A stretch of DNA of 64,000 bases, from positions 452,931 to 516,930 of the forward strand of contig MU001678.1 of NCBI GenBank assembly GCA_010093515.1. Direction: 5' to 3'. The DNA is from Lineolata rhizophorae (taxonomy: Eukaryota; Ascomycota; Dothideomycetes; Lineolatales; Lineolataceae). Numbering within the stretch: position 1 is the stretch's first letter; every line of letters begins with the position of its first letter. Position numbers and translations under genes: made by a program. The notes under the pieces were generated by a model. It saw nothing but the letters and a program-made list of their open reading frames with translations. It ran no database searches and was not told the origin of the DNA. Below are positions 11,949 to 24,314 of this stretch, in pieces.

Positions 11949-13478
11949 CGCTCGCTGGGCTAGGTAGACTCACAGCGTCAGAGGGCGCGCGGCACACGGG
12001 CGATTGCGGTGACCTCGTTGACGTCGCCAGAATCGAACGCCAGGCCACGGATACGTGCAGACCGCAAGACGACGAGAGGTTCCCGTGAGGAAACTCAGGC
12101 AAAGATGGTTCGAGAAAAGACCGTGCGAGTGAGCGGTTGGTGAATCTCCGCGGACTGACAGCGCCAAGGATGAGGCCTAGGCCAGGCCATGATGCCATCC
12201 AGCCACTGTCAAGAAGAGGAGAACACTTCGAGACCGCAGGCGACGATGACAGCAAGCTCCCTTCGTCCCCTTGACTCGAAGTCGCGCCTCGCCGCAACAA
12301 GGGGGAGGTGACCAGGTACGCCAAGGTCTACGTAAGTTTCTCTGTTCTTTCTTTTTCCGAGTCCCCGCAGATGCAAATTTAGAAGGGTGGCAGAAGGGGC
12401 GGCAATGGTTGGCGGAGAGAGGTTTTCGGGGCGTCGCGGCAGAGCTATAACTCCAAGGTAGTAAAGGCGCCCAGCTCTTGTGCCGCTCCTGCGGGATGCT
12501 CGATGTATCCGGCGACGCGGCGCAGGCCCGCTCGCCAATCTCGGCACCAACTGGCGGGAGCCCGCGCGCCGCGCCGACGCGCCGTCCGCATTCTCGCCGT
12601 TGCAGCTGGCCCGTTCCCTGGCGCGCTGCCTCCGGCCCGCGCGCGGCTTACCGTGGCTGCCGGGCCCTCTGCGTTGCTCGGCTCGCTCCTCTCTCCTCGC
12701 CAGCCTCGCAACCCGTGCCGTTGACGTCTTGGCCATGCGCGCGCTGCCGTCCACGAGCTGGCGCTCCACGGCAGGACCCCCCGGTTTGGCGGATGACCAG
12801 ATTCTCTCGCCCGCTCACCGGTCCCCGGGCTCGCCCCAAGAACCTTCGCTGTGCGACGGTGCTAGCCCGTTCTCGACGCTGCCGGCCAGGCGGTCGCGCC
12901 GCCGCCGCTGCTCATGTGAGTTGCGGCCTCGCGATCCCCGGGGGCGCGCCCCGGCCGCCGAGGACGCCCACAGGGACCCGTGAGATCGGACGGGAAAGGG
13001 AGGGCCCAGCGGAAGGAGCCCAGTGATCCTCCAGGGTGCGACATGCAGCAAGCGGCCTGCCGCATCGATTTCGTCAATCTTTTCCCACCGCCATCTCCTT
13101 TCCGTGCCGGCGGGCTGCGAGATTTCTGGCGCGCTGCTGTGCTACGTCCTGGCCATACCAGCGGAGCGGTTAAACTCCGCCTGGGGCGGGCGATGCCGGG
13201 CTCTGTGGCTGGCGAGGCTGCTTCAGTTAAGGTTAACGCTGATCCTTTTGTCCTAGGTTCGTCATCCAGAGATATACAGTACATGGAGGGGGCCCCAGCG
13301 ACTTCGGGATATATCTCCCGTGAGCTTGACTTGTCTCCTTCGGTTACGTGTAGGCAGATTGGCTTTGGGGAGAGAGTCTCTCGTTCAATTCTTTTTCCTT
13401 GAACTGAGGCAGATCTGCCATGTGCGTGCTGGCGTAGCAAGTTGTGATATCTCGCCTGTTGCCTGGAGTCATACAAGG

Positions 13479-13505
13479 CACACATACATACACGCATACA
13501 CACAT
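13479..13505 (+). repeat. CA/TA-rich microsatellite in the 5' leader
   Basis: An imperfect (CACATA)n-type tract lies about 45 bases before the start codon of the Zn2Cys6 factor. It is a simple-sequence repeat within the probable 5' untranslated region. Confidence 0.65.
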
Positions 13506-13549
13506 TTTCCTGCAGTCTTACGCTGTCCTCCGAGATACAGACCCCTCAC

Positions 13550-16238
13550 ATGTCACCAACCGCATTTCCACACATTTCGTCCTCGAACGACGGGAATAGT
13601 GCGTCTTCGAGCTCGAATAAGAAACGAAAGGCCCAACAACAGCCGCCCCGCCAACTGCTCTCTTGCACCAAGTGCCGGGAGAGAAAGGTCAAGGTGAGAC
13701 CACGGCACGCTCCTTGAATACACGCAAAAAAAATCTCACTGAAATGCTGCCAAGTGCGACCGCACGAAACCATGCTCTGCCTGTTGTGCCCGAGGACATC
13801 CCAAGGACTGCCACTTCGTCGTGGGGGAGGAGGATGACTACGAACCAATCCAGCAGAGCTACGAGATTCGCCGGCTCAGAGAAGAAAATCTGCGTCTGAA
13901 GGAGCGACTGCGCGAGTGCAAGCCGGCATCCTCCGAAGACGAGAAGGACAAGCTACTACCAAAGAGCCCGCTTCCCAACAGTAACATTACCGAACAGAAG
14001 GCCCCTGCCGGCCCTCCCGCGCAGCGGCAGAAGAAATTCAAGATCCAGGACTCCCCAGACAGCATGTACTTCGGGAGCCCTGGTCTGACCAATCTCATTG
14101 ATGATGTATGTTGCTTAGCTCACTCGAAAACCCGCCATGGCGCTGACAGAATCAGTTTGCAAAACTCCAGGTCAACTCAGCTTCTCTGTCTCACGCAATT
14201 CCTCGAGGAGGGGACATATACACTCCGCACAATGGGCCAGCCTTTCCCTTCGCGACGATGTGGCCCGCAACGCCAGAGAAATGCATTCCGGAATTGTTAC
14301 AATGTCTACCGCTTCATCGCGAGCTGTTCGAATATCTTGATGCATTCCAGAGGAAAGCACAGAGCTGCTCGTTTCCTCATGCACCGGATGATATCACCAA
14401 GAAGGAAGTCGAACGCTTCCTTTCTGACTCAGTGAGAAACGCGGAGTCTTTTCCGGATATGCTTGCATTTATTTTCGCTGCAATTGCTCAGGGTGTGCAG
14501 AACAAGATTTACGATCAACAACGTAGCAAGTGGGCAGACACGGCAAGAAACGAAACTGCCAAAGGCGATATCTACAGTACACTACACCCTCCTGCTCAAG
14601 CTAGTCCTTTAGACACGACTAATTACGATATTAGTTGCTGCTGCCATGCAAGCCTTGCGCATCGCTTCATACACCAACTCACCAACATTGCTTGTCGTGG
14701 AGACGCTCGTCCAGATCGGCCCGTATCTGATCAACAGCGGGCGATTCCTCGATGCCTACGCCCTGTTCGGCGTCACCATCCGCCTAGCTCACAGCATTGG
14801 TCTACATCGGAATCCCGCTCTGCTCAACCCCCCGCCAACTCTGCGAGAATCAGCCATACGACAATCTATGTGGTGGTGGATACTACACATGGACACTATT
14901 TACAGCATGACTTTGGGGCGGCCACTCGGGATCTCCGGGGTTGGAGACTGCCCGCCGCCGGAGCCGCTCACGTCCAACAGGGCGGTCTTGCGACTGAACG
15001 AGTTTGTCACTCAGCTCACAATCCTCGCGAGGCAGATTTTGAGCTGCGGCAGGCTCAGCAACAGTAGGATCGACGAGTTCACCGATAAGCTCATAGTGCT
15101 ATGGGACACGGTGCCCGAAACCATCCAGTTCAATGAGGGGTGGCTCTCCAAAGGCTCTCATATTCCTGAGTGGCCTCTAAATGCACTTGCAGCTTGTAAG
15201 TAAAGGGCATAGATACGGCCTTCTTGCGTTGTCTCTTTATAGACCAACCAACTCATTGTTGCTGCAGTCTACTATGGCGAGATACACACATACCTGCTCC
15301 TTCTGAATCGCCAACGACAAGAATTCGCCAAGAGCAGTGTCTCGCCACCACCGTCACGCAAAGCTTCAGTTTCGTCCGCCAGCATCTCCACTTTAGGATC
15401 ATCAGGAGCTGCTTCGCCAATGCCAGGTAGCGCTGCATCATACCGGCGTGGGTCCTTGCCTGCAAAGCCCGTCCAACCACGCGGCCGACCACTCGTGCTA
15501 AGCTGCTCTGTGGCTCTCCTTCAGCCACTCCTATACTTCTCGGAGGCGGCCCCGTCAACATTGATCTGCTGGACGGTGAGCCAACAAGCGTTCAGCGCCT
15601 GCATGATCCTCATTCTAGATGCGCTAGAGGCAGGCAACTTGGAACACATCCGGCTAGTGGAGGAAGCCCACGCCGTCTTCTCGGACCTCGAGAGTGCCGG
15701 AGTCAACCGACTAGCCGCAGTCGCCAAGCAAAAAACCGCCTACTTCCTGGACTTGATCCACAAAGACACATATCCCCAGACGCTCGCCAACGGCAACGTT
15801 CCCACCGATCGTACGTACCAAGGCAATCTGGCCGCAGACGCAACCACCGCCGCGGAAATGAAGTATCCCATCACGGCAAACCCAATATTGCTTCCGGAGA
15901 CTGTCATGGGCAACTCGGGGATGCACCTTCCGGAGGACCTCAACTTCCACTCTGTCCGCCTCGGCAAGTTCGCGCCTCTTCGCTGGAACATGGCCTGCTG
16001 CGACCCCGCGAGCGACTATCTAGGACCGCACAACCAACAACAGCAGCAGCGACAACACAACCCGGGCTATCACGTGCACGAGCCTCTAAGATCGCCCACA
16101 GCTTCCGGACCGCGGCACGCCGGAGCTGGCGCCGGCGGAAACTTCGAATATGCCGAACATGCCAAGGGGTTCGGGGGCCACCACCGCCACAACCAACGCC
16201 ACCAGGCTGGGTCCAATGTCCACGGTGGATACGCGTAG
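13550..16238 (+). CDS. Zn2Cys6 transcription factor, second
   Basis: Predicted 815-residue nuclear regulator. Exons are 13550-13693, 13755-14105, 14156-14576, 14635-15195 and 15268-16238, and they sum in frame. The zinc cluster is C39-x2-C42-x6-C49-x5-C55-x2-C58-x7-C66; the first intron falls between the third cysteine and the residue before it, a common position in this family. An acidic linker and a leucine-rich coiled coil (about residues 80-105) follow, then the fungal-specific helical domain, whose core near 14740-14900 reads GRFLDAYALFGVTIRLAHSI. The C-terminus is rich in Gln, His and Gly. The N-terminus carries a basic KKRK stretch, a probable nuclear signal. The regulated pathway is unknown. 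Confidence 0.9.
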
Positions 16239-17604
16239 TCGTACGTAGAGGGTGTGAGGCAGAAGCTTCGCGCCCGGTGGGAACGACGACGCGCGTGATC
16301 GCCGCGAGTTGGAATATAGAGTCGAAGCCGGTCAAATTTATCGCGGCCAGGTTGGGTATAGGTCCGCGAACCGACTGGCTCAGAGAGGTGAGAGGACGGG
16401 ACGGTGAGGTGTAGCGTGGAGTGGTGGAGTGTATAGGAGGGAGAAGAAAGGATCCGCACGAAATTCATAGAGCGGTGTACCATAATAATAGTGACTTACT
16501 AGAGTCGCTTCTGATGCTTTTTGGTACCGTTCGTTGCGGTTTGTGCGTGTGTAGGCGAAGTGATGACAGACTTTTGCGTGAGAAAAAAAAACAGAATGCT
16601 GAACACAAGGCCTCTATTTAGCTCGCGAACCGGCCACTTTCACTTAGTCAAACGCCTCGGTAGAAGTTAGGTTAATTACTTGTGTCGTATGAGGTGCATG
16701 ACACCATGGCTTTGCTTGAAGTCACAAATCGAGAAAATCTGTAGATGAAATCCCCACTAGGTGCAACAGCATCAACATGTATTTAGACTTTAAAATATAC
16801 TGTATCTGGTATAGCATATCCATCCGGAAGTTTTTAGATCGGGTATAGCAACCTACGTCTCATCCAGCCATATCTTTATGCCTTACTCTCTTAAGTGGGC
16901 AGAGGCTAGCTCTGTGTAGCTTGGCTAGTTTGCTTCACAATAGATTTAAATACAGTATAGAAAAGTGTTCCATTTTGCCTAGATGATCTCTACTTCTTTT
17001 ATACTTCCACTGGAACGGTTATACTCTTACCCTCAAGAAACCGAAAAAATCCCACGAATGATGCGGGACCTTCCCTATACGCTGGTTGTATAGCCGTTGA
17101 GGGCGTCCGTGCGGAGTGCCCCTCAATAATCAGTTGCTGACTCTCGAGCACAGAGTTAGACCTTATGGCCGCGCATCGAACGCGCCGTCGCCTTTCCTCC
17201 CTATGCTGCGTACCATCCATGCTACGTGCTCCCTGGGCACGAGGAAGGCCAAAAAGCGGGTGAGGTTCTCGAAAAAGCATCGCTCGCGACTGGTGCCCAA
17301 TTTCTAATAGATCTTGTTCTCGCAAATATGGTCGGTATAATCTAGGCGTGAGTGATCAAGAAAGGATCGGTTCCAACACCAACTTTGATAAAATAGAGCT
17401 GCTTAGAATGATGATAGGTCATGATCCTGCAGTTGGGAATCGGTTGGATCGTAAGCAAGTTCGCGAGGCCAACTCGTAATGCTGATTTGGGGGCCAAATC
17501 CTCCTTGGCTGTTTAACTATATAAGCTGATCGCTAGTTCGCAATCGACTTGGACAAGACCTAGTGTTTACTTACGCCAACATCATCCATATCTCCTCTTC
17601 AATA
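16239..17604. other. Intergenic region, partly AT-rich
   Basis: It holds the 3' end of the Zn2Cys6 factor and the promoter of the ABM-fold gene. About 16650-17000 is visibly richer in A and T than its surroundings. Short open frames on both strands carry no known motif. A possible TATA-like element (tatataag) sits at 17518-17525, about 80 bases before the ABM start. Confidence 0.45.
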
Positions 17605-18049
17605 ATGGCCGAAAAGCTGAAAGCCGCCAACGGCGGTACTTGCGCTTTCATCGATATCTACTTCCCTAAGGAGAAAGCCGACTTCTTCCTTGAACAGCTT
17701 AGGCCCTGCTGGGAAGCGGTCGTCGCCGAGCCCGAATGCATCTCTTTCGAGGTGTTCCGCACCGATGACAATCCTGAATATGTGAACTTTCGGTTTGTCG
17801 AATGTTGGGCGGCATCGATAGAGTGGCTCATGAACGTATGCAACTCACGATTCCCCAGCTTGGCTTGTAGGACAATACCAGAAGACGCGCCCAGTGCTAA
17901 CTTGCTCATAGGTTCAATTACAGAAGGAATATTACAAACCTTACCTCGCCGTAACGGAACCGCTGTTTGTAAAACCCAGGGAAGTTAAGGTCTTTACCTG
18001 CGAGCCAGACTGGGTTGTCGCAAAGCCTTCGTACTTTAAACCTTCGTAA
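17605..18049 (+). CDS. Small ABM-domain (dimeric alpha/beta barrel) protein
   Basis: Predicted 122-residue protein with exons 17605-17835 and 17912-18049. It shows the antibiotic-biosynthesis-monooxygenase pattern: a first strand (CAFIDIYFPK), a helix with FLEQLRPCWEAVVAEPECISFEVF coded at 17686-17760, then strands ending in a FRFVECW motif and an acidic/tyrosine-rich helix (LQKEYYKPYL). Relatives include cofactor-free monooxygenases, quinol monooxygenases and stress-related proteins, usually dimeric and cytosolic. The true substrate is unknown and no biosynthetic cluster adjoins it. The start was chosen as the first ATG that opens the beta strand; the acceptor at 17911 restores the frame to a TAA at 18047. 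Confidence 0.8.
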
Positions 18050-19058
18050 ACTTTCAATGGTCAGTTCATCTCTGATTCTACCCTGGGAGTCGATCCACGC
18101 AGCCACTGCGAGATAAGATCATCATAAACTAAGGCAATCGAAGGTCAACGGCAAGAGTTGAAGATAGACTCTAGTGCTTAGAGGATATTGCTAGATAGCA
18201 AACACTTTGTGAAGTAGAAACCTGGGAGTGCGGAATTGGCCGTGCCACCGGCGAGTATATACTGAGTGCTGTTCTTCTGTAGTTTAGAAGAATAAATACA
18301 ATTCTTAGCAAAGACCATTCTACCAAGTTGCAATCCTTCGATGACATTTTAAAGAGATTGAAGTTTTGAAGTTGTTGTAGCTTTCAAAAGCTCACAGCGA
18401 ATGAAATGCAGTAATGCAAATAACTAGGACTTTTATAAGCCATCAATATATTTTGAGTAAGGCAGTCGACAAGAATACATAGTATAGCGTACAAGATGAG
18501 CACGCTGCATACAAGGGTACCGCAACATAGGGAGGGAAGGATATATTCAAAGATCGCCCTCGTAGGGACTATGCGCGCGAGATGCGGCCTTGATGGGAAT
18601 ACTCTAGGGTTCCCACTCGAGACTCGAGACTCGAGAATCAGCAACTGATTGGCGCGGAGTAGCACAACCAGCGCGTTATTGTCCAGAGAAGGATGCTCTA
18701 AAGATAAGTCCGCACACTCTAAATAAGCAATCAGCCTACAGGAAAGGACTCTCATGACTCACCGTATTTTTCAGAAGTCTTGAGGATAAGGGTAGAATTG
18801 TCGCAGCAGAAGTACAGAAGTAGAGATACCGCCGCTTTACCGCGCATACCACTGCATACTGCACGCCACTGCACGCTAGAAAAGAACCGAATTACTCTGT
18901 GTTTTAGGAAACTCATGCATCAGAGGCTATTTAAACATGTGGTAGGAGATGGAACAGATGCTCATCGCCCGGATTATCCCACAATATCAATTCGTGCTTC
19001 CCATCTCCATGCATTCAAACCACGCCGTTTCGAGCCATGTCGTCGCAACTACTCACCC
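18050..19058. other. Convergent intergenic region
   Basis: About 1 kb lies between the ABM gene and the 3' end of sti1. A minus-strand open frame at 18384-18755 has hydrophobic stretches but no family resemblance and is not called. The region otherwise holds untranslated sequence. Confidence 0.5.
18616..18638 (+). repeat. CTCGAGA triplet repeat
   Basis: Three head-to-tail copies of (A)CTCGAG form a short tandem repeat, each copy itself palindromic. No coding role is seen. Confidence 0.6.
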
Positions 19059-21075
19059 TCAACGGCCAAGACGGATCACACCTGTACCAAATTAGTATTC
19101 AAATGAACAATTTTTGTGGTTTTAGGACGTACCTGCGGCAATGAGCTTGTTGATCTTCGACCGAACCTGAGCATTCTTCATATGCTCCTGGAGGGCGGCA
19201 GGGTCGCTCTTTGCTTGCTGGAGAATACTCTGCATGACAGGATCTTGGAGGATTCCAACAATCTAACAGCAAATAATTAGTGATGTTTCGTGAGGGTAGG
19301 CTTTTCTCACGTACCTCGGGATCCCTCTGTATCCTCTCCATGGTTTGCTCTTCGGTCTCGCCCTCACGAGCGGCAAATTGTGCCTGAAGAGCCTTTTGCT
19401 GCTGCTGTTCAATCTCACGCATATTCTTGCCGCCCTCGTCGTGCTCCATAGCTTCCGTACAGACGTCCAAGCACTTGCTATATTCGCGCATGGCGAAAAG
19501 GGCTTGGGCTTTCCGGAGGTAGGCGCGAATAAACTTCGGATCGCGCTTGATGGCCTCGTCGCAGTCCTGAAGGGCACTAGGGAAGGCAAGTAGCTTAATA
19601 AAGCATGCCGCCCGATTTGAGTACCCACGAGGGTCATCGGGTGCGCGTTTCACCATCTCACTGTACGCCTCGACTGCGGCGGGCCAGTCCGCCTCCTTAA
19701 ACTTGGCATTTCCAAGCTCGCGAGCTTTCTCTGCCTCCTCGGGGTTAATGTAGGCATCCCTCTCCACCTTGAGTTTAGCCTTCTCAACTGCACGGAGCTT
19801 CGCGAGGATCTCAGGTGTACGGTGCTCTGTAAGCGATTTCTGGTAGTACAGGATGGCGTTAGGGAGGTCGCCCATCTTTTCGTGCGCACTTCCGATGCGG
19901 CCAAATGCCCTGAGATGAATTAGCCACAGGGCCATAAATAAGGATGCGATATAGATACTCACTTTGCAATAAGCTTGAAATCGGCTAGAACTTCCCGACC
20001 GTGATCAACAGCTTGCTGGCAAACTTCAATCGCGCCTTGGTAATCTCCCTTCTCAAACTTGGCTGCGCCAACGTTCGTAAGATAGGTGATGTCCTTGTAG
20101 ATCTCCCAGGCTTTGCTGTAATGATCAATCGCCTCGTCAAATTGTCGCTTCTTGTAGAACTCTGTGCCAAGCTTCTTCTCTTCGTCAGCTTTCGCCTTGG
20201 CTTCCTTCTTCGCCTTTGTTTCCTCATCCTCAGGCTCCGGTTCGGGCTCTGGCTCCTTCTTCGTAGGCTCAGGCGCAGGCCTCGCGTCTGGCATGGGCAC
20301 ATCTTCTTCATGTTCCCTCGCCCCAGCGCCTGGCTCCGGACCATCTCCACCCATACCCGGCATTTGAATATCAATCCCGAGCAGAACGCTCATGACAGTG
20401 AGAAATCGCGGGTCGCGCATCTCGGCGCCGATGCTGTTCGGGTTCTGTTTCAAGCGCTGAAGCTTGTTCATGAATTCGGCGTCGCCCAGAAGGCCGCTCG
20501 TCTTGGGGTTATTGGCAAGCTTCTGGGTAAGCTGCGGGTCGTTGAAAAGGTTTCCGAGGCCGCCGCTAGGGTCGCCGCCCATCCCGTCCGCCCTAGCTTC
20601 AGCGTCGACGGCACGCTTCACCGCATCGAGACCGGATTTGGCTTGCGCGTTGTTAGGATCGAGTTTGAGGGCTTGTTCGTAGGCATTCATCGAAGCAACT
20701 GCGAAACAATTAGCGACATCACCCAAGCATGAACCATAGCGCCTAGCTAGGATACTTACTCAAGTCGCCTTGACCATGTAGGGCTGCACCCTTCCGGCCC
20801 CAGCCTTTGGCCCAGTGGGGCTTGATTTCCGTAGTCTTGGTCGCATCGTCGAGCGCATGCTGGAAGTCTTTCATGGAAGCGTAGGCTCCAGAGCGATTCG
20901 AATACAGTACGTGATTGCTAGGGTCGAGCTCGATTGCTTTTGAGAATTTTTCGCTGTCACATGCGTCAGACCACTACGCTCAAGAAGATTGGAAGGCGGG
21001 GAGCTCTTACATAGCTTCGGGGAACTTCTTCTCGGCGAAGAGCTTGTTGCCCTCCACTTTGAGAGCGTCGGCCAT
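19059..21075 (-). CDS. sti1: Hsp70/Hsp90 co-chaperone Sti1/Hop
   Basis: Predicted 580-residue cytosolic adaptor passing clients from Hsp70 to Hsp90. Exons: 21075-21011, 20953-20760, 20698-19963, 19909-19315, 19262-19133 and 19081-19059; the sum is in frame. The 23-nt last exon is supported by a TACTAAT branch site and a CAG acceptor, and gives the usual Sti1 ending AAGVIRLGR. Without that splice the frame would stop two codons beyond the donor. TPR1 opens the protein ([20 protein letters not shown]), then a DP1/STI1 domain near 125-200, a charged EP-repeat linker, TPR2A and TPR2B, and a C-terminal DP2 domain ([12 protein letters not shown]). All nine TPRs of the family appear to be present. 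It faces away from the FolB-like gene across a 664-bp spacer; heat-shock control is expected from the family. Confidence 0.97.
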
Positions 21076-21739
21076 GATGATAGGCGTATAAGTCCGGAGC
21101 TTGCGTCTATCGGTGGAAATGGTCGCCGTAGTAGCAAAGAGAGAGAAGTCGAGTTCTGCGAGATTTTAAGCTCAGGCAGCTGTCGAAGCTACCCGGGCTG
21201 GTTCTAGAGCCTTCCGCACAGGTCGGCCCGCTGTGCCACTGTACTGCCGTGTTTGCTTCGTTTGTCTTCCGCGCACGTGCCTTCTCAGCCACTAAGCAGA
21301 AGTGACAACCATTGTGACAAACTCAACGAAGGAAAGTTCCATCCAGAAAACTGCTGGGTTATAGTCCTTTTTCAAGTTCCACTTTCCCCATTCCAGCTTT
21401 GCTCCTTACAGCGCCTTCCTCTCATCGCCGAGGGCTGCACGACGACAGAAGTCGGTGTCGTCCCCTGGGCCATCGAAGAGGACGGGAGTCCAAAGTCTGA
21501 TTATTTTAGATTGCCTTGCCTCTGCTGTATCAAGCAACTTTAGACGTCTTTCTGTAGAGAGCGTGAAAAATCTTCAAGCGTGACTTTCTAAGTCCTGCTT
21601 CCATAGCGGCGCACAAAAACAGCACACGACAGGTCACAGTTTACTCCGTATCCAGCACCGCGAGACGATTACCGAAATCGGCGAGACACCGTCCGCTTAT
21701 CGTCATCTCCCGTCCACGCTTGCTAGGCCGCGAACTAAA
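21076..21739. promoter_or_regulatory. Divergent promoter region, sti1 / FolB-like gene
   Basis: Both start codons face outward from this spacer. Pentamer-like GAA/TTC pairs occur around 21328-21348 (gaaggaaagttcc, then agaa), and TTC units recur at 21371-21382. These resemble pieces of gapped heat-shock elements but do not form a perfect nGAAnnTTCnnGAAn. Assignment of the element is tentative. Confidence 0.4.
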
Positions 21740-22573
21740 ATGAATATCTTCGACCAAGATGAGTGGGATCGAGATTTTCCACCGATACGACACGATATCG
21801 TCGCTGTTCGCAATCTTGCGGTTACCGCACTCGCGGGAAAAGACGTGTGGGGACGGTCCAAGAGTCAGCCTGCATTCGTTTCCGTGTGGCTTTTCCTAAG
21901 CAACCAGTTCGCTTCAGCTGCTGCAGGGGATGTTCTTGATGAGAGCACCGTGCATTATGGAAATCTGAGCAAGAACATAATGGAGGAGGTTGCTCGCCAC
22001 CGAAATCAAAATGAGTGGAAGACGACCTCGCAGCTTGCCGACTTGATACTAGACGCCGCGATGAGGACGGATGACAGAAGGAATATAATTGATTCCGGAA
22101 AGGTTCAAATTTCCTATCCGAAAGCTAGCATGCTGGGAGACGGTGTCGAATACTGCGTGTCCTCCGCCCTGAAAGCTGGTGCTGCCGCCCCTAGGCTGTA
22201 TCTGAAAAATCTCCGCGTTCCAGCTGTTATTGGCGTTAACAGCCACGAGAGAAACCTACGGCAAGTTGTTGTTGCGAATATATGGATTGAAGGGGTGCAC
22301 CGCGAAGCAAGCGATAGTTATTCGCTGCTCGAGCGAGTGGTGACAACAGTAATTATACCAAAGTTATGTGGCGTCTATATTGCTAACTGGTCTTAGACTC
22401 TTGAGGCATCCTCATTCGAGACCTTGGAAACGCTGGCGGTGAAGATAGCCCAGGAGGTAATCAAGGGCTTTATCGAACCTGTTTCACCGGGTGCAAAAGT
22501 AAGGGTCCGGCTTGAGAAGCCTTCAGCTGTGCCGTTTGCGGATGCACCATTAGTGGAGATATGTCGTGGCTGA
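21740..22573 (+). CDS. Two-domain dihydroneopterin-aldolase-like (FolB) protein
   Basis: Predicted 258-residue protein, exons 21740-22339 and 22397-22573. Two FolB-type repeats are visible. The first, at about residues 17-110, begins DIVAVRNLAVTALAGKDVWG. The second, at about 153-245, begins LYLKNLRVPAVIGVNSHERN and continues after the intron into the helix ETLETLAVKIAQEV. FolB enzymes cleave dihydroneopterin to 6-hydroxymethyl-dihydropterin in folate synthesis. Fungi normally carry this activity at the N-terminus of the trifunctional Fol1 protein, which also arranges two FolB units in tandem. Here no pyrophosphokinase or pteroate synthase domain follows, so this is either a separate aldolase or a paralogue with another role. 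Confidence 0.83.
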
Positions 22574-24314
22574 TGTGATGGCTGTTGAACGAGCTTATCT
22601 TAAATTGTCCCTGCACATTTCAAGTTTGTTTCGATAACCTAAAAGGGAGCGGATGACCATGGCTAGTACCACCGACGATTTTAAGCCGCACTGGCCAGTG
22701 GAAGCCGGCTATTCGAAAGATTACCAACATTTCTGTGCCCGCTCAGCCGCTGTGGGGGAATATGTCCAACATGTTCGGGAGTGTAATTAGTATAAGAAGC
22801 TTAGAAACGGTGCAATTCTGGTGACTTTAAATATGCATGAAATAACGGCGAGTGAGCAGGGGGGCAGGAATGAGATTGCGGCCGTTGTTTGCATCTGCCC
22901 CTGTTTCCGCTGGTCCCCCCCACGCACGTGGGTGAGGCGCCTGGGTAGGGTGGGTTGTGGCACAAGACCGCCCTCAATAATTATTCTAGCCGAAGGTGTG
23001 GCTTGCCTGATTTCCGTGCCCAACTCTCCGAAAACGTACTTTCCAGGAGTTGAACGAATGTATAGTGGCGCACGCCGCACCGTATCGAGCGACCTTCCTA
23101 GGGACAACAATGTCCTCTAACTAAAAGGCGGATATATCTCCGCTATGCACATACTCCGTATGCGCCCGTACTTGGAGGCTAGAGAGTGCCGTCGGATGCG
23201 CCAAAGGGGTTGTGCTACTCCTGCGAGTTTGCGAGTGGCGAAATCTCTGCACCTTTGAGCTGGCGTCCAACGTTGGGAAAAGTAGAGCAATCATCTCGCG
23301 CACGATGCCGTCTACGGGCTGCAATTGGAGGGCTTCTAGACGATCCATCGGCGTCATCCGGGCGCCGGCTGGCCAGACGCTCAACAGTGTGCGGTACGGA
23401 GTACCACTTCTGCAGTTGCAAAAGAGCAAACGCAACCTAACATGACCGGGGGCCGGCGCTCGCGAACGCGGCCTACGATAGGGCGTACGCCGGCCGCGAT
23501 CGTCTCACCGCTTACACGGCTGGGCAGGAACTCCAGGGAGAGAAATTGAGACCGCCCGAGACTGACGACGACCTCCACCCCGGCCCCGCCGCACCATCTC
23601 AAATTTTTACGTGCGGTGCACCTTCTGAGGTGGTGCGGCGGCGTCTTTCCAAGGCGATTTGCATGTATAGGTCCCGAACGGTAGACCTCGGGGGGAACAT
23701 TCTTTTTTTTTCCTTTTAAAAAAATGAATTGTCCAAAATTAATTGAGACTTTCCCGAGCGTTTGAACCGCCCCGGGGGGTAGAGTGATGGAACGAAGATA
23801 TTGATCGTGGCGCTCTGCATTGCGCCGTTATGCCCCGAATGAGTCTGGGTGCTCAAAACAGACCCCTCTGGATTCTGGAAGGGCTGGCTGGTGGCTCTTT
23901 TCGGCCTTAGGCCCCGAGGTGGCGGGGCAGGGGTGCCGATAGCAACTGCACAAGCCCTCCAGTGCCCCAGCCAGCAGCAGCTTCCCGAGCAACACTTGGC
24001 AGTGCGGACGCAGCTCCAGTGTCAATGTCAATCCTATAAAGGTTGCGGCGGCCGCCCACGCTCCTTGTTGTCCATCATCTCCTCTAGCCGTGTTCCTTCA
24101 AGTCGCCTCACTTTGTCGCGAGTCTGGACATTCCACCGCCTGCCGGCCTTTTTCTATCCCCTGACACAAATTGCGGGCAAACGACATTAGTGTTGGTCCG
24201 TGAGCGAGAGCTGCCCCTCCAAAATTTTGTCACCGACTAGCTACTCCGCCTTCTCACCGACCGCACGCCCCCCCTCCGCAGACTGCAGACCCCACCCTCT
24301 TCATAACGTCCCCA
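22574..24314. other. Intergenic region upstream of UDP-glucose pyrophosphorylase
   Basis: About 1.7 kb without a supportable gene. It holds the FolB 3' end, a T-run followed by an A-run at 23701-23722, and a pyrimidine-rich stretch (about 24060-24310) just before the UGP1 start, typical of promoters of highly expressed fungal genes. Confidence 0.5.

Larger units (their letters stand above)
11271..13549. other. Long GC-rich gene-free stretch and probable leader of the second Zn2Cys6 factor
   Basis: This 2.3-kb spacer ends at the start of the Zn2Cys6 factor. The 5' part is ordinary. A purine A/G tract lies near 11839-11870, a G-run near 11932-11948, and a very GC-rich block at about 12440-13000 has open frames on both strands. 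These frames have alanine/arginine-rich composition typical of GC-rich noncoding DNA and no recognisable domain. Regulatory proteins of fungi often have long 5' leaders with upstream ORFs, and this fits that pattern. Confidence 0.5.

Noticed and set aside
12209-13026. Long frames on both strands in the GC-rich block
   Set aside because: Stop codons are rare in such DNA by composition. No motifs, no splicing logic and no start context were seen.
18384-18755. Minus-strand frame with hydrophobic stretches
   Set aside because: No family resemblance, poor composition and no supporting context; likely chance in AT-rich sequence.
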